Positions 18,531 to 31,095 are shown, numbered from the stretch's first letter. The stretch: DNA of 64,000 nt from Gibbula magus (GCA_936450465.1 OW388293.1:28215860-28279859), one strand, 5' to 3'. A program made the numbers and translations. Notes: a model not told the origin generated them from the sequence alone.

Positions 18531-18540
18531 TCTGAACATG

Positions 18541-19711
18541 CTTGAGTTCTATGATGAAATAGGTTTTTGACGAGACAGCCTTCATTTCACCTTATATCAC
18601 TAATAACTACCATATTTTAAAAGTTTACAACCTAGCAAGGCAAAAAAAACCTCATATAAAACTCATATAAAATTGGTTTATATAGATACATTTTGTTTGT
18701 GAATAACTATAAACTACCCTTCTTATAACATTAAACATTCTTAGTTTATATTTAAAACGTTGGCGAATCTCCTTCTAGACTTCTTATACATTAAAACATA
18801 TATACGTTTTTTTCCATGAATATCTGTTAAAATTGTTCAGATCTATAGGCAACTACCATGTTGACACGCTTAAAAATGTCTCGGTTTTTTAGCTCGCCTC
18901 TGTTATAAAATAGTCAATACGATTCTCAACACGTTTAAATGAAGCTATATAGAGGTATGATAAAACATCTTTAAACGTAAACCAAATGCTAGCACATGTC
19001 AAAATAGGATTAGTGAAAACGGGAGACAGCTTAATGTATATACATACACAGCACAGACATTTCTAACTTAGCCATCTAAAGTTGAAATAAAATAGCCTAT
19101 TCACTTTTCACATAAATGTTAAAGATCTTCCAATGAATATTTCGTTTTTATCTATGTTTTGGACTGGATATAAGTATTATCAAACTAGATGTTTAAGTTG
19201 TGCTTGCTTTCTCTATCACCATCTAAACCTTTAGGTAAGTATTAGGTGACCTCTATATTTAAGATGTCATTTCTAGAAGCACCCTTTATTTATATAAGCT
19301 ATCACGCTTTGTATAACATCCGCTCAAATCCTAATTCTTTGTGAGGTTTCATAAAGAAATTGGCCAGTCGTGACGTTGGGTAAACTCGCCTATCTACAGG
19401 TATTGCGCTCGCCTCTGACTCATGACACGTGTCGCTAAAGATAGCTTTGGCGCCAAAATTCAAAACCGGTTTCTGATTGGACTGACACCCTTGTATAGGT
19501 TAGGGTTGGCTTAAAGAAAGCATTGTTTTGCAGTAATGGTCATTGAAAGGTTCAAAAGCATCCTTGCATTGGATAGCCTAATGATTCCTCGACCTTTCTG
19601 ACCCGTGACGTCATGCATAAATTAGCCTATTAATGAACTACGCTGCATACATTAATCTCCCTTCGGTTCCCTTCGGGTAAAGGCGTATGTGCCTAGTACT
19701 TATATTACTAC
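18541..19711. other. Right flank of the Polinton-like element, no gene
   Basis: AT-rich DNA with no supported coding frame. I looked here for an inverted copy of 5930-6140 and found none, so the right end of the element could not be fixed. Confidence 0.5.
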
Positions 19712-20280
19712 TGTCATCTCCAATCATTCCAGCGTGATCTTCACTCTTAGTGTGAGAAAACCAGGGCCATGTCTAAGAGAGGTTTAAAAGTAATTGCTCA
19801 ATGATCAATGGGTCATGTAACCTCTCTTGAACGCGATTGCTCAATGTTCAGTAGAGAACGCGCTACATTGAGCGCTACATTGAGCACTACACTGACACTG
19901 TTATGGAACGGAACCCTGGTCCTCTGCGACAATCTGTCACTTACAGAAAGACTCGTGATATTGATGTAAACAAATTCCACAGTGATGTTCGAAGGATGAA
20001 GAGTAAACCTATCTTTTCTTTTTCATCCACATGTGAAAGCAGTCTTCACTCGAGAGCAACATCATACCATGAAGCCACGAGTGAAGTTTTAGACTTGCAC
20101 GCTCCTATACGAGCAGCTAATATTGTTTTGCGACTGGATTACCAAGGAAATACTGAAGGCAAAGCATGAACGACGACGACCTGAGAACATTTGGCGAAAT
20201 ATCAAACTTGTCGTTTAAATTTTCCAACAGACTACTAGACAAACTTAGTATCAGAAAGTAAACGATTCAACCTTTGAAAA
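19712..20280 (+). mobile_element. L2/CR1-type LINE fragment between endonuclease and RT, split by a foldback insertion
   Basis: The + strand reads like the end of an AP endonuclease domain (SNHS..V-type motif), then a linker with KPGPLRQSVTYRKTRDIDVNKF and later LDLHAPIRAANIVLRLD. A foldback repeat of about 140 bp (19771-19911) splits the KPGP part. The frame is broken near 20169. In copy 2 the endonuclease part continues upstream. Confidence 0.7.
19771..19911. repeat. ATTGAGCG foldback repeat inserted in the LINE fragment
   Basis: Contains GAGAGGTTTAAAAGTAAT, GAACGCGATTGCTCAATG and several ATTGAGC units. Related copies lie at 47070-47200 (opposite orientation) and 58363-58533. Confidence 0.7.
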
Positions 20281-21242
20281 GCCTTATGCATAATTTAAAA
20301 GTATTTATAAACAAAAATATTACTTGAGCGCATCATTTGATTCGGATATATTACAAATACACGCTAGATTTGGGTGTTCAGCTCACAATTTGATAATACA
20401 AAAGAAGCCTTATAACAACGGAAATGTAAATCTTTCTTTCTAGATTTATGATAAATGTTATTTAGATATGAATTTCACTTTCGTCTTGGGTGCCTTGTCA
20501 AGAACACCTTATACCACATTATTATTGTCATTACCCATCAAAATTATCATGTGAAAATAGAGAAAGTTGAAATCGCTTGAATTAACTTGAAGAAAAATAT
20601 ATGTATTCATATTATGCTTCGCGCACTTGTTTTGATGTGTTAATCAACGTAAACTGTAACTTTCATGTAGAATATATGTGTGCTAAACGTTATACTTTGG
20701 GTCATGTGGCCTTCACTACAGTAATAGATTCTCTAGACTGTAAAGGATCTTTCTAAATAGCAGTGTAGTTAGAATATGTCTGATAAAGACGATAAAATAA
20801 AATAGTTTCAGTTTTTGTCTTGGATTTGGTCTCTTTCCTTTATCAGTATGTTTATTGTCAACTGTTTTCACAAATTCAATTCCATATCCCTCCAGCGTTA
20901 GCATTAGCGTTAGCAACAGTTAGCAAACGTTTGTTTCTTAAAGAGAGCATTATAACTTGTCATTGGCAAATGGTGAGCTTTACAGCGGCAAATGCAAACA
21001 ATCGGGATTCTCTATTTCTAGGCAATATAGTAGTCCAAATGTAACAGAGGTTACTCTGAAAGAAATCCACTTGGGTAACCCCTGTTGTGAAGAGAATGTC
21101 TCCTCCCTTGCAGTATAATTCCACCTTCCCACGGCAATGTGAAACGTTTGGAGATAAACTCTACCCGTTTTTGCGGAGCGAGTACTGTAGAGTTGTACAT
21201 ATGTTCGATGGCGCTGTGACTTTATACAGACGGAGGTATTCA
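20281..21242. other. Interspersed repeat region, no gene
   Basis: It contains a block (about 20820-21110) whose diverged relatives can be seen at 31540-32100, 42030-42370 and 58980-59290. These share a motif like TTGGTCT..TTTATCAG..ATGTTTAT..TCAA and CATTGGCA. I see no coding region. Confidence 0.5.
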
Positions 21243-22637
21243 AGACAGGATCTGCACCTGAGAAGGGTGCCAGTCAGCTTCGCTGTTAGGACCAATCGGA
21301 CTCTTCAATTCATATAACACCTCTCCCCTCCGTGATATAATAACCACACTGAAAATAAAGACGTAATCAGCAAGAAATATACTTTTCTAGTCATTGTCTC
21401 TGGGGATGTTACAGCTTGGGTCGACCAACAACGATGTTGCCAATGACTAGAAAAGTATATTTCATAAGTTTCACACTTAAACTTACTCAATAACAGTATT
21501 TTCATCGTTTAGGGGTTATGATGTAAAACATGCAACCTTTTTGTCTAGTCACAAACGTAAAAGTTTACTTTCAACTTCTTCTTGACATCTAAATCCCATG
21601 TATTGGTTACTACCAGCCTGGTCGAAAACCGGACAATTTTAAACTTCTTAAACAATCTGCATTTTGCCACAATATGAATCCATCAGGATTTTTAAACGTG
21701 TTATTAGCATAAAGCTACGTTATTCAGCTTTCTTTTGAACCATTCATTTCTCAAATATCTTTGATACTTAAAAAGTTATTAAAAAAAGAAGTGGGGTAAC
21801 GTTTCTTTTGGCGTTTAGTGTAGTTACAACAAGTCGTACGTTGAGAATGGGTCTCGAGATGTTGGACACATCAATACTTCGATAATCATGATTTTTCAAA
21901 AAGTATATATAAACGACTTTAAAATCATATTACTGTGTATTTATTATGTTGTACCCTTTGAAACAAAAATAAACTTCAAATGATAAAGGCACTTACCGGG
22001 AACTACTTCTATTTTCATCAACAATGGCCACGAAGCTTCTGAAGATGTCAATTTGTTTGGGTGAAGAAACACCAGAGAAAATCTTGACTTTCTTCTTCGT
22101 AGCAACATTGTACGAGTAAACTCCCGATACAGCCGTGTACAACAGCGCATTATCTGAAACAGTTTGATTTTCTCTCTATACTGTGGGATATGATTCATAT
22201 AGCATCCTAAACGATTATTTGTGTAATATTTTCTTTTTTTTAAAACAAAAGAGTTGGTTTGGTGGCAAACACGCAAAAGCGAAGTTTTTGCTAATATTTC
22301 ACGACTTAATGCTTATTAGTTTAGTATTTTGCTTATTACTCGCTAGGGTGAATTGAGATACCGTCATCAGTCCATCGTAGGGTCCATCGCAGATACAGTA
22401 CAAGGTTGTCATAATCACCATATGTGAAGGTCACTTAGAAGTGAATTGCGTAAGAAAACATGACATTCTTCAAACAATAAAATTTTTATTGTAAAAATAC
22501 GACGTTTCAACGTATATGGTTTGATTTAAACACATTTATTGAAACGGATGGATTGGGTGCAAGCTATACAACTTGGTGAAAGCCTCTCCTATTTACAATG
22601 CTGTCATATGATAATGAAACGTAATACACGTATGTAC

Positions 22638-22662
22638 AAATATATATATATATATACATAGA
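22638..22662. repeat. TA microsatellite (intron of copy 1)
   Basis: A short TA run, also present in copy 2 near 60830 with fewer units. Confidence 0.8.
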
Positions 22663-25126
22663 GAGAAACATCCATTTACACAAGGAAGGACATAGACGTG
22701 AGCATGGAAAATGATAAGGAAAATAACTAGGAATTATACTGATATTATGATCGTTTATATGGTTATTATCTGTCATTATGTGGAGTGACTAAAGATAAAA
22801 CATCAAAGTAAATGCTACACAATTATGTTTATCATGTTTATACATGTTTTGTAGTATATATGAAACTGAAATTTACCTTGACGGTCAAAGACCATGTCCT
22901 TTACCTCTTCTGAAGACAGAGTAAAGTGTGTAGCTTCTGATCCATCATACCTCATGGATACGGTCCAGTAATCTTTCTTCTCGTATTTGTCTCGATACCC
23001 TGTTGCAAATACTAACCTTAAATACAGAAAACAAAACACCTGAACAAAGAAGATGATTACAAAACGTAATTAATAAATATAATTTAGAAATGCCATTTAG
23101 GTAGTGAATAATTATAACATTGTTATATTTTAGATAACACTATATGCAATAGTAGACACGTTCTTTTATTTTTTTATTGAATATGACTTTGGTCACTTCT
23201 AGAGTCATGATAGTGCTGGGATCAAGAAGTAAACAATACAACGTTACAATTTGGATTGCTGTAACGTGATGGTATGCTTTAAAATCAACGCTAGGGAAAA
23301 GATACAGTGTGTTCCGGTACATCCCTTTTCCGACACAAGCAGGTATATACAGGCATTGGCTCCGTAGTTCAGTCTTTGCATGCATGTTTTTTTTTTTATT
23401 AATTTAAACCCAAGGTCACCAAAATTGACCCTTGCTGGTGAGACAAACAGTCCTTGACAGGTACTACAACAATCTTGTTAATTCATCGATATAACCAACT
23501 GTCAGAGAGGAGAATAACTCCAAGAAACTTTTAAAGGAAGATTCACACCTTGCAACTCACACATGTATACCTTTACTTTCAAAACTCTCACAAATAACAC
23601 ATCTGAAATGAACAAAACATCATTTTGTATCTCCTTAATGTCTTAACACCGATCCCGCATCTCTTGTCAAATCTCCATAACCTACCCCTCCCTCCCCAAA
23701 AGTTTGGATAAGAAGTTTCCCTGTGGTGTCCAATATCCAATGACCAGGGTCACTGACTTCATTGCAATGTGAGGCAGTAGAATGCCTAACTATCGAGCTT
23801 CATTCATTGGGCCTACTTACTTCCTGTCTCGATCCAGTGTCAGCATTTCAACAAAGCGCACATTTGAACTGTGGATGATTTCAATGAATTCGTCTCCCTG
23901 GGGTGCATCCTATGTAACTCATAAAAGTCCACGATTGTTGCGTAGAACCACCATTGACTCTGGAGGTCCATCTCGATTGCGTTTATGTACTCAGCTGCAT
24001 GGATGTAAAAATGATAAAACAAATATAACTAATTATAAGAGCTACACATGCGGGTTCATACCTTGCTTTCGTGTACTTATTTAGGATATACACCGCTAGT
24101 TTGTTACGACTGGCGGACTGTGACTGAAGTAAGTCTCCATGCACCAACTGTGGGTCATACCTTGCTATTCTCACGCTGTGTTCTTGAGTTATCTCAAAAC
24201 AATTTGTAGCCCAGTAGTTAGTATGATAAAATGACGTTATCATGACATTTATCACAAAATTTGCTTATAATCCTGGAATTTAAGACATATTGCCGACTTA
24301 TGGAAACATAACTTCAAAGGTGAAATTATTATTCAAATTGATAAAATATAAATTAGTAAAAAAGTATAAAAAAACAAGTTTAGTTTGTATTCGTAGTGTT
24401 TTACAAGTAGCAAATTGTACAAAATGTGGCACGTGAAAAACGTTACTGAAGCCATATCAGCTGGAGTGATCGTTTTTATTTTATTTTACGTAGGCTAAAC
24501 GTAGAACGATAATGATACAGTTAGTTTTTTCCTTAAACGTAACGTATACGCTACTCTGATTGGTCACATGGTGCTGTTTTGAGGGCTCATTTCATTATAG
24601 CTCTACACGTGAAGAATCTCACCCTAGTATCTACTGTATATAATACACTTTCATATGATGATAAGGTAATTTTTTTATTTATTTATTAATTTCTAAACAA
24701 AGATCAAAATGAAATTTCAATTAGTCTTTCCTGTTCAAGTTCAGTAAGCATGTTCAGTTTAAGCAACCATGTCGTAACATAAATGCATTAACGTTAAAAG
24801 GAACGCCAAAACGTTTTAAAATCTGTGCAACCACCGAAATATCGCCACATCGGGTTGTTTGTAATCGGTAGTAGAATTGACAACGCTGCGTGGTAATATC
24901 ACAGCTCTGATTGTCTGAAATTATGCATACGCGAAGTTTTGAATTGGTCTATTAGATTATTGGTTGGTTTGTGCATAGTTTCGGTAAATTGAAGAATCTT
25001 AACAGCCAAAATTAATGTTATCCTCGCGACGCAAGCATATATAAATCGATAATATAAGCGGCTATTCAAAACGCAAATTTACCACTCGGTTATCACCTTT
25101 TAAATGTCAGTAAAATGAGTAAGACT

Positions 25127-25152
25127 TATATATATATATATATATATATATT
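25127..25152. repeat. TA microsatellite
   Basis: About twelve TA units here against about six at the matching place in copy 2 (63299-63313). Confidence 0.85.
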
Positions 25153-25227
25153 GTACTCAATGTATTGATAATGTATTCATCACAGTGAACCATGTACATG
25201 CCTTCCTTCCACATAAAGACTTTTCTT

Positions 25228-25305
25228 GTCAGAGATCCGGCGCTTATTAGAGATCCAAGGCTTATTAGAGATCCGATGCTTATTAGAGATCCGACGCTTA
25301 TAGGA
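25228..25305. repeat. 18-bp minisatellite beside the exon 1 splice donor
   Basis: The unit AGAGATCCGACGCTTATT occurs four times here and twice in copy 2 (63393-63430). It lies just inside intron 1. Confidence 0.85.
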
Positions 25306-26091
25306 GGAAACACGGTACTCACTGTACGGCCAGTCTCCAATCATAGTCACTGTTCCTGTTTTCAGGGACACCAGGTCTATTTGTCTCCCCCAGCATAAAA
25401 TGACGTCATCTCCACCATCGAAAGAAATGTCATGACTGTATTCTGGAAGTTTGCTATTGAAGGGAGACCACTCTTGTAGATTCAAATCATAGATGGCGCT
25501 CTCATTTCCTGTCACGAGTAACACTTTGAACTTTGAAGTGCCCTCTGGAAAAGAACAGCGCTTGTTGTCATCATTGTCTATGCACATGTCACCATTATGT
25601 ATACTTTGGCTTCTATATTTGTAAGACATTGATTTAACTGTGAACAATATTGTGAAACCAACCATCCACACGGAAATGCTGTATATTGTGACCTTTGATG
25701 TTGTTTTTTGGTCTTTTGCCTATGATTAAAGAACTTGAACTTGATCTATTAAATCTGATGAACTCGGAGAGATAACAGCACGGGATGTGATCTGAGTTAT
25801 GTTAACCTTTATTGGCATTATATTAAATAAGATTGAGATTTATGTTAGCCCTATTTCATTGAAATTTTTTAACTTTTGGAAGGTCCTCTGAGATTGTAGA
25901 CTGAATGGTCGTAGACCTACCTATCGGCGACGCAGATTCCAGTTGTATAAATATACAGTCTGTTCTAATTATAGAAATACTGGGAAAAAACTAAGATTAT
26001 GATGTTTTAAAACTGACCATAAATCGCTCAAGCGACTATATATTTATTTGTATTCTATTGCATCAACCCATCTCACAGGGGGTAAGCCGTG

Positions 26092-26228
26092 TCCATGCTA
26101 AACCGGAAGATGGCAGTCGTCAACAACCATTTTCTCGACAGACAGTAGTTTTTCAACTCTGGTGGGTCCCGAAATTGGTTAGTTTTGAACATTTTTAATT
26201 GAATGATGTTAACGATATCAACTTGTTT
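26092..26228 (-). repeat. Outer part of the left arm of a diverged inverted repeat
   Basis: This matches 32805-32955 in reverse orientation (shared blocks include AACCGGAAG, GTCGTCAACAACCATTTTCTCGACAGACAGTAG and TTTCAACTC..GG). The arm continues at 28940-29215 after the LINE that split it. Confidence 0.8.
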
Positions 26229-28905
26229 CAACTATATAGTTTGATTGTTTATTTTCCATAGGGTACATGTAGGCCATCGGCCCATGGTATACATTTCAAT
26301 GGTTCACAGACTTAATACGATATTGGGTAGCGTAGAAAATATACATTGCAACACGCTTCATTAATTCGACATTCGTATTGGATAACAGCAAATTGAATTT
26401 GTGGATAGAAGGATTGACAAGGTACTTCGGCGGTATAAATTGTTTCCTAATATTAGAGTAGGCAGTACATACAAGCATGAAGTGGTATTCACTTTCAATA
26501 TTACCATTGTTGCAAACATTACAGACTCTTAGGTTTCTAGGAATATTATAGTACCTTCCCGTTTTGATGTTTAAACTGTGGGAACTACATCGAAAACGAG
26601 CCAAAGCTTTTCTAAACTTATCAAGATCTAATGATAGGAGATATGGTTCAATGGTGAACACAGTTTTAAACTGAGAGTACGAAAACATATTTTAGAACTA
26701 TTCCTCAAGGCGGAGTGCCAATTCTGTTCATAAGTGGCCTTCAACCTAAATTCAAATTCTGCCAGAAAGTATGTTGGGAAATCGACATTTTGGGCTTCCC
26801 AGATATAGCCAAAACCATAGGAATACAATAAAGATTTAATTTTAAATGCCCAGTTATTCTTCCCACGTGAGGCTTCCAAATACAGCATATTATAACCTTT
26901 CCTCGGGAACCTGGAGTTAGGCATATTCAGCAATTTGCACCAATACTGTAAGCAACGTTTGAACACTGAAATAAAGAGAGGATATCTGCCACACTCACCG
27001 CGAACGCAGTGATCGGCGGTGGAAGATTTAACACCCAAAAATAGCTTACATGCCAATAAATGAACTGACTCTATTTCATTAATATTATCAAGTCCCCATA
27101 TTTCAGATCCATATAACAGAATAGGAAGAACTTTAGAATCAAATATCTTAAAAAACACCTTATAATCTATTGGTTTAACATTATTGAGAGACCTTAAAAC
27201 ACAAAATAAAACCTTCTTAGCCTGCAGAGAAATATTAGCAAGATGTTGACTCCAACTTAAACTCCTTGAAAAGGTAACCCCTAGATACTTATAAGATGGA
27301 ACACATTCAATAATCTTATTACCATAATACCATTTTTCAAAACTTGATAGAATTCCACCATTTTTGAAAACAACCACTTTAGTTTTCTCTAGATTTACAG
27401 ATAAAGAGTATTTTTGACAAAAATCATATAAAAAATCAATCCTCTTCTGATGGCCAAAAACCGTATCTGCAACAAGAGTAACATCATCCGCAAAAAGCAA
27501 GAGGAACAACTGAACCAATTATGGATGGAACTGAACACCTGGATAACATCCTGCTTCTATTTCTTTAGCCAACTTATTAATAAATAAATTAAACAAAAGT
27601 GGACTTAATATGCAACCTTGACGGACCCCAATTTTACACTCGAAGCTATCGGAAAATTTCTCATCAAATTTCACACAAGAGGAGACACGATTATAGATAG
27701 CACGAATGCAATTGAACATTTTGGGCGAAATCCCATTTTCCTTCAAAATCATCCAGAGACGAGATCTATCAATACTATCAAACGCTTTGGCAAAATCTAC
27801 ATATAAAATATAGATCTTACCTCTCTTCCTACCCAAGTACCTCTGGATGAATGCGTGTAGAGTAAACATATTGTCTGTAGTAGAGTATCCTGAACGAAAC
27901 CCTGCCTGAGATTCCAATATCTTATTAAAAGCTTCAGACCAAAATCGCAATCTAGTATTAATGATAGATATATAAACCTTACTAAAAATGCTAAGAACAG
28001 TTACACCTCGATAATTGGATGGAGAGTTTATGTCACCCTTTTTGTGTATTGGAACAATAACGCCTTGAGACCACTGAGGGGGGAAATATGCCGAGTCAAA
28101 CAAACAGTAGCGTCATAATTGGTGCTTAAAAATCCTGCCCACTTTTAAACATCTCGGACAGTAGGCCATCGTTCCCTGCTGCCTTCCCAATCTTAAGCCC
28201 ATGTATAGCATCTATCACCTCATCCTGTTGAATCGGAGAATCAAGTACAGACCTGCATATTGGATCACAACTATCTGTAGGGACAAGAACAGCGTCAGAA
28301 TCGCCACACGAGCTAAGCATTTCCATAAAGTAACTATACCACTGCTGAATACTAATGTTAGGCTTTAACACAGAACCCTTGTTCGATAGACGTTTCAAAG
28401 AATTCCAAAATAATTTACTATTATCAATTCTGTCAATAATAGCCCTGCGTAATTCCTGTTGAAAGAGAAGTTTTGTTCTCTAATTATAGATTTATAAACA
28501 TTCCTTGCCTTTAAATACATGTTTAGGTTAACAGAATTTTTACAATGTCTGAAAACTTTCAATAAACGTAATCTTTCACTTTTATAATATCTACATGTTC
28601 TATCAAACCATGGTTGCCTGCAAACATTCAAGGAATGAGATTTCTTCCTCATACACTCGGCAGCATTACATAGCAAAGCTGTTATCATTTCCACGGCAGA
28701 ATCAATAGAACCTGCGTGAATAAATTCAATGCATTTTTCAAGCACAGATGTAGAGTCAAATGATTACAACAAGTCTCTGAAAATAGTCTCTTTGTTTACA
28801 TTCCACACGAAGCATGGACTGCTACTGTGTGCACGGAAATCACGCTCGTCCTGACCGTGATCGAAGGAGTCACGTGACTGTAATCGACAAGTGATTGGCA
28901 GGTGC
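26229..28905 (-). mobile_element. 5'-truncated LINE (RT-containing), recently decayed
   Basis: Reading the - strand from 28905 to 26229: the tail of the endonuclease (SEHLPI), a linker, then GKAAGNDGLLSEMF (28126-28398), the RT fingers and palm with VIVPIHKKGD, QAGFRSGYST, DFAKAFDSID and GVRQGCILSPLLFNLF (27519-28103), the FADDVTLVAD active-site box and LLYGSEIWG (26628-27518), and a C-terminal Cys-rich segment CNVCNNGNIESEYHFMLVC (26296-26688). One in-frame TAA lies just before the FADD box and frameshifts lie near 26690, 28110 and 28390. The endonuclease start is missing. The 3' tail ends with ATAAACAATCAAAC. It sits inside the left arm of an inverted repeat, so it inserted later. Confidence 0.9.
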
Positions 28906-28939
28906 TCAGATATAGTATATGAATAGTATATAGTTATGA

Positions 28940-29215
28940 ATAGTTATAGTTCACAATTGCTATATCTGAGGAACATGACATTATATATATAGTTTAGTAT
29001 TTTAACATTTTGGAGCCAGTCAATTGTCGTCAGGGAGAAAATCCGCGAAAAGGCGACTTTCTACATGATTCATGAATACAGCAAATATACATGGATCAAG
29101 CCAATGTTTTGTGTAATTTTATGTCGAATGTGATAATTTAGGACTTGCATCAAAGTTACAGCTTTCACATATTGATCGAAACCGAGATATTAGCAAAATT
29201 AAAAACTGTACACAT
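28940..29215 (-). repeat. Inner part of the left arm of the inverted repeat
   Basis: Matches 32540-32815 in reverse (shared blocks: GAAAATCCGCGAAAAGGCGACTTTC, ATATCTCGGCTTCGGTT-like, ACTGTACACAT). Divergence is high. Confidence 0.75.
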
Positions 29216-29842
29216 TAATGGTAGTTGCTCCATCACTGTCCAGGTTGTTGAAAAATTCAAAAACTAACTGTCCATGGAAGTTGCTATGCAGGAAACCCCC
29301 CCTTTTTTTACATCGAAGGGGTTAAAAGTACATGTAAAGATGCAACTTGGATTGATTTTAGTTTCTGCTGTTCATACAATTTATTGACAATTCAATTGGT
29401 AAACTAATGTACACACTAATACTAAAATGTGCGTAAATGTCGAAACAACGAAAAACGAATACAAGTTTAAAATAAACATCCATCGACTATATGTTTTAAT
29501 TACAACTTTTTTTTTTAATAACAGTGTCATTTGAGTCATTCTTACACCTTGAAAAATAATGTAATAGTAATTTATTACTATCTCAATCAAGGATTTATCC
29601 AAACCACGATTTAATTGATGTCATCTTCAACTACAGTCTGGTCATCCATTAATCTAGGAATCACACCCCCTTTCACTGCTATCAGCAATATAAGACATTG
29701 TTATAGTACTAACATTGAAAAATGAATCTGTCGACAGTTATTTCCAAAATTTGAATTATCGGGCAAAAATATTTTTTGGATATATTGAACCTGTTGTTTT
29801 CACCATTTATGTTTCTGCATTATATAATTTTTAATTTCACCT
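29216..29842. other. No gene seen
   Basis: AT-rich non-coding DNA between the inverted-repeat arm and the tandem-repeat element. No supported frame or RNA. Confidence 0.5.
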
Positions 29843-29945
29843 TTTTAACTCATATGGCCTGAAAGGCCCGATGGGCTTATGGCATGGTGTCCGGTGTCCG
29901 GCGTCCGTCGTCTGTCTGTTCGTCCGTCCGTCTGTAAACTTTTCG

Positions 29946-29976
<31 letters not shown>

Positions 29977-31095
29977 TCTAGGGAGCTGACTCCTTGGCTA
30001 ATGGGAATTCTAAATATAAATTGTAGATTTGGTGATCCCATGACCCCAAATGGGGTCACAGGGGTCACAACCTTAACAAACCTATTTTCATCTTCTTCTC
30101 CAGTTCCAAATGGTCTAGGGAGCTGACTCCTTGGCTAATGGGAATTCTAAATATAAATTGTAGATTTGGTGATCCCATGACCCCAAATGGGGTCACAGGG
30201 GTCACAACCTTAACAAACCTATTTTCATCTTCTTCTCCAGTTCCAAATGGTCTAGAGAGCTGAAACGTGTGCAGACTCCTTGGCAAATGGGATTCTAAAT
30301 TGTAGATTTCATGACCCCATGACCTCAAATTGGGTCACAGGGGCCACAACCTTAAAAACCTATTTTCATCTTCTTCTCCAGTTCTTAAAAGGTCTAGAGA
30401 GCTGAAAAGTTGTGTGCAGACACCTTGGCTAATGGGGATTCTAAATTGTAGATTTAGTGACCCTGTGACCCCAAATTGGGTCACTGGGGTCACAACCCCA
30501 AAAACCTATTTTCATCTTCTTCTCCAGTTCCAAATGGTCTAGAGAGCTGAAACGTTGTGTGCAGACTCCTTGGCTAATGGGAATTCTAAATTGTAGATTT
30601 CATGACCCCGTGACCTCAAATGGGGTCACAGAGGTAACAACCCCAAAAACCTATTTTCATTTTCTTCTCAAGTTCCAAATGGCCTAGAGAGCTGAAAAGT
30701 TATGTACAGACTCCTTAGCTAATGGGGATTTTACATTGTAGATTTGATGACCCCGTGACCTCAATTGGGGTGACAGGGGTCACAACCTTAAAACTTATTT
30801 TCATCTCCTTCTCCAGTGCAAAAAGGTCTCGAGAGCTGAAAAGTTTCTGCAGACTCCTTGGCAAATGGGGATTCTAAATTGTAGAGTTAGTGACCCCGTG
30901 ACCTCAATTGTGGTCACAGGGGTCACAACCTTAAAATTCAAATTTCATCTTCTTTCCAGTTCCAAAAGGTCTAGGGAGCTGAAAAGTTGTGTCCCGACTC
31001 CTTTGCCGATGAGGAATCTAAATTGTAGATTTCGTGATCCTGCGACCCCAAATATAGGTCACAGACGTCATGACCTGAAAAGCTATTTCATCTAG
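29843..31095. repeat. Tandem-repeat element 1 (about eight ~140-147-bp units)
   Basis: It begins with TATGGCCTGAAAGGCCCGATGGGC and a GTCCGTCCGTCTG tract, then about eight units each with CATCTTCTTCTCCAGTTCCAAATGGTCTAG, GACTCCTTGGCTAATGG, AAATTGTAGATTT and GTGACC..GGGTCACAGGGGTCACAACC. Units diverge along the array. Open frames on both strands through it are only a product of the repeat. Two more units in the opposite orientation lie at 44330-44640. Confidence 0.88.

Larger units (their letters stand above)
5928..18540. mobile_element. Maverick/Polinton virus-like element, left end truncated
   Basis: The block contains the hallmark gene set of Polintons: family B protein-primed DNA polymerase, retroviral-type integrase, adenain-like protease, FtsK/HerA-type packaging ATPase, major capsid protein and a probable minor capsid protein. 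Gene order is polymerase on + facing right and all others on - facing left, so the two transcription units converge at about 8570-10080. The genes are long, uninterrupted and closely packed, and the region is visibly less AT-rich than its flanks. The limits are approximate. I found no long terminal inverted repeats and no 6-bp target duplication. The polymerase lacks its N-terminal exonuclease part, so the left end is probably lost. This is an endogenous, probably replication-defective copy. Confidence 0.9.
21243..25671 (-). pseudogene. Beta-propeller-like membrane protein gene, copy 1 (frameshifted)
   Basis: This is a - strand multi-exon gene. Exons with splice-like edges: 25323-25671, 24062-24182, 23821-23994, 22877-23016, 21997-22153, and about 21254-21348. 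Exon 1 begins MWMVGFTILF, a short hydrophobic signal-anchor, then a beta-rich segment with NESAIYDLNLQEW and DDVILCWGRQIDLVSLKTGTV. Later exons carry KKDYWTVSMRYDGSE and ALLYTAVSGVYSYNVATKKKVKIFSG, which resemble YWTD/LRP-type propeller blades. No known protein name can be given. The third exon has a one-base deletion near 23881-23888 relative to copy 2, which brings a stop, so this copy may be a pseudogene. The junction of exons 2 and 3 could not be resolved in frame. Confidence 0.6.
19712..25893. repeat. Segmental duplication, copy 1
   Basis: This block matches 58309-64000 nearly base for base along its length. Copy 2 lacks about 406 bp present here (about 20197-20602). Other differences are small indels, a shorter TA run and fewer 18-bp repeats in copy 2. 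The left boundary lies inside an L2/CR1-type LINE fragment. The right boundary is not reached because the window ends while copy 2 still matches. Confidence 0.92.

Noticed and set aside
18541..19711. Search for a terminal inverted repeat of the Polinton
   Set aside because: I compared it by eye with 5930-6140 and found no inverted match; a computed self-alignment of 4300-20000 would decide.
19903..19935. ERNPGP motif like a 2A ribosome-skipping peptide at a frame start
   Set aside because: Comparison with the unsplit LINE reading (KPGPLRQSVTYRK) shows it arises where a foldback repeat interrupts the LINE. The needed D-V/I before ExNPGP is also missing.
20980..21317. Frames on both strands in the duplicated block
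   Set aside because: Except for the short exon-like piece near 21254-21348 they lie in an interspersed repeat and differ by frameshifts between copies.
29877..31095. Several open frames in the tandem-repeat element
   Set aside because: They repeat with the DNA unit and are present on both strands; they do not look like proteins.
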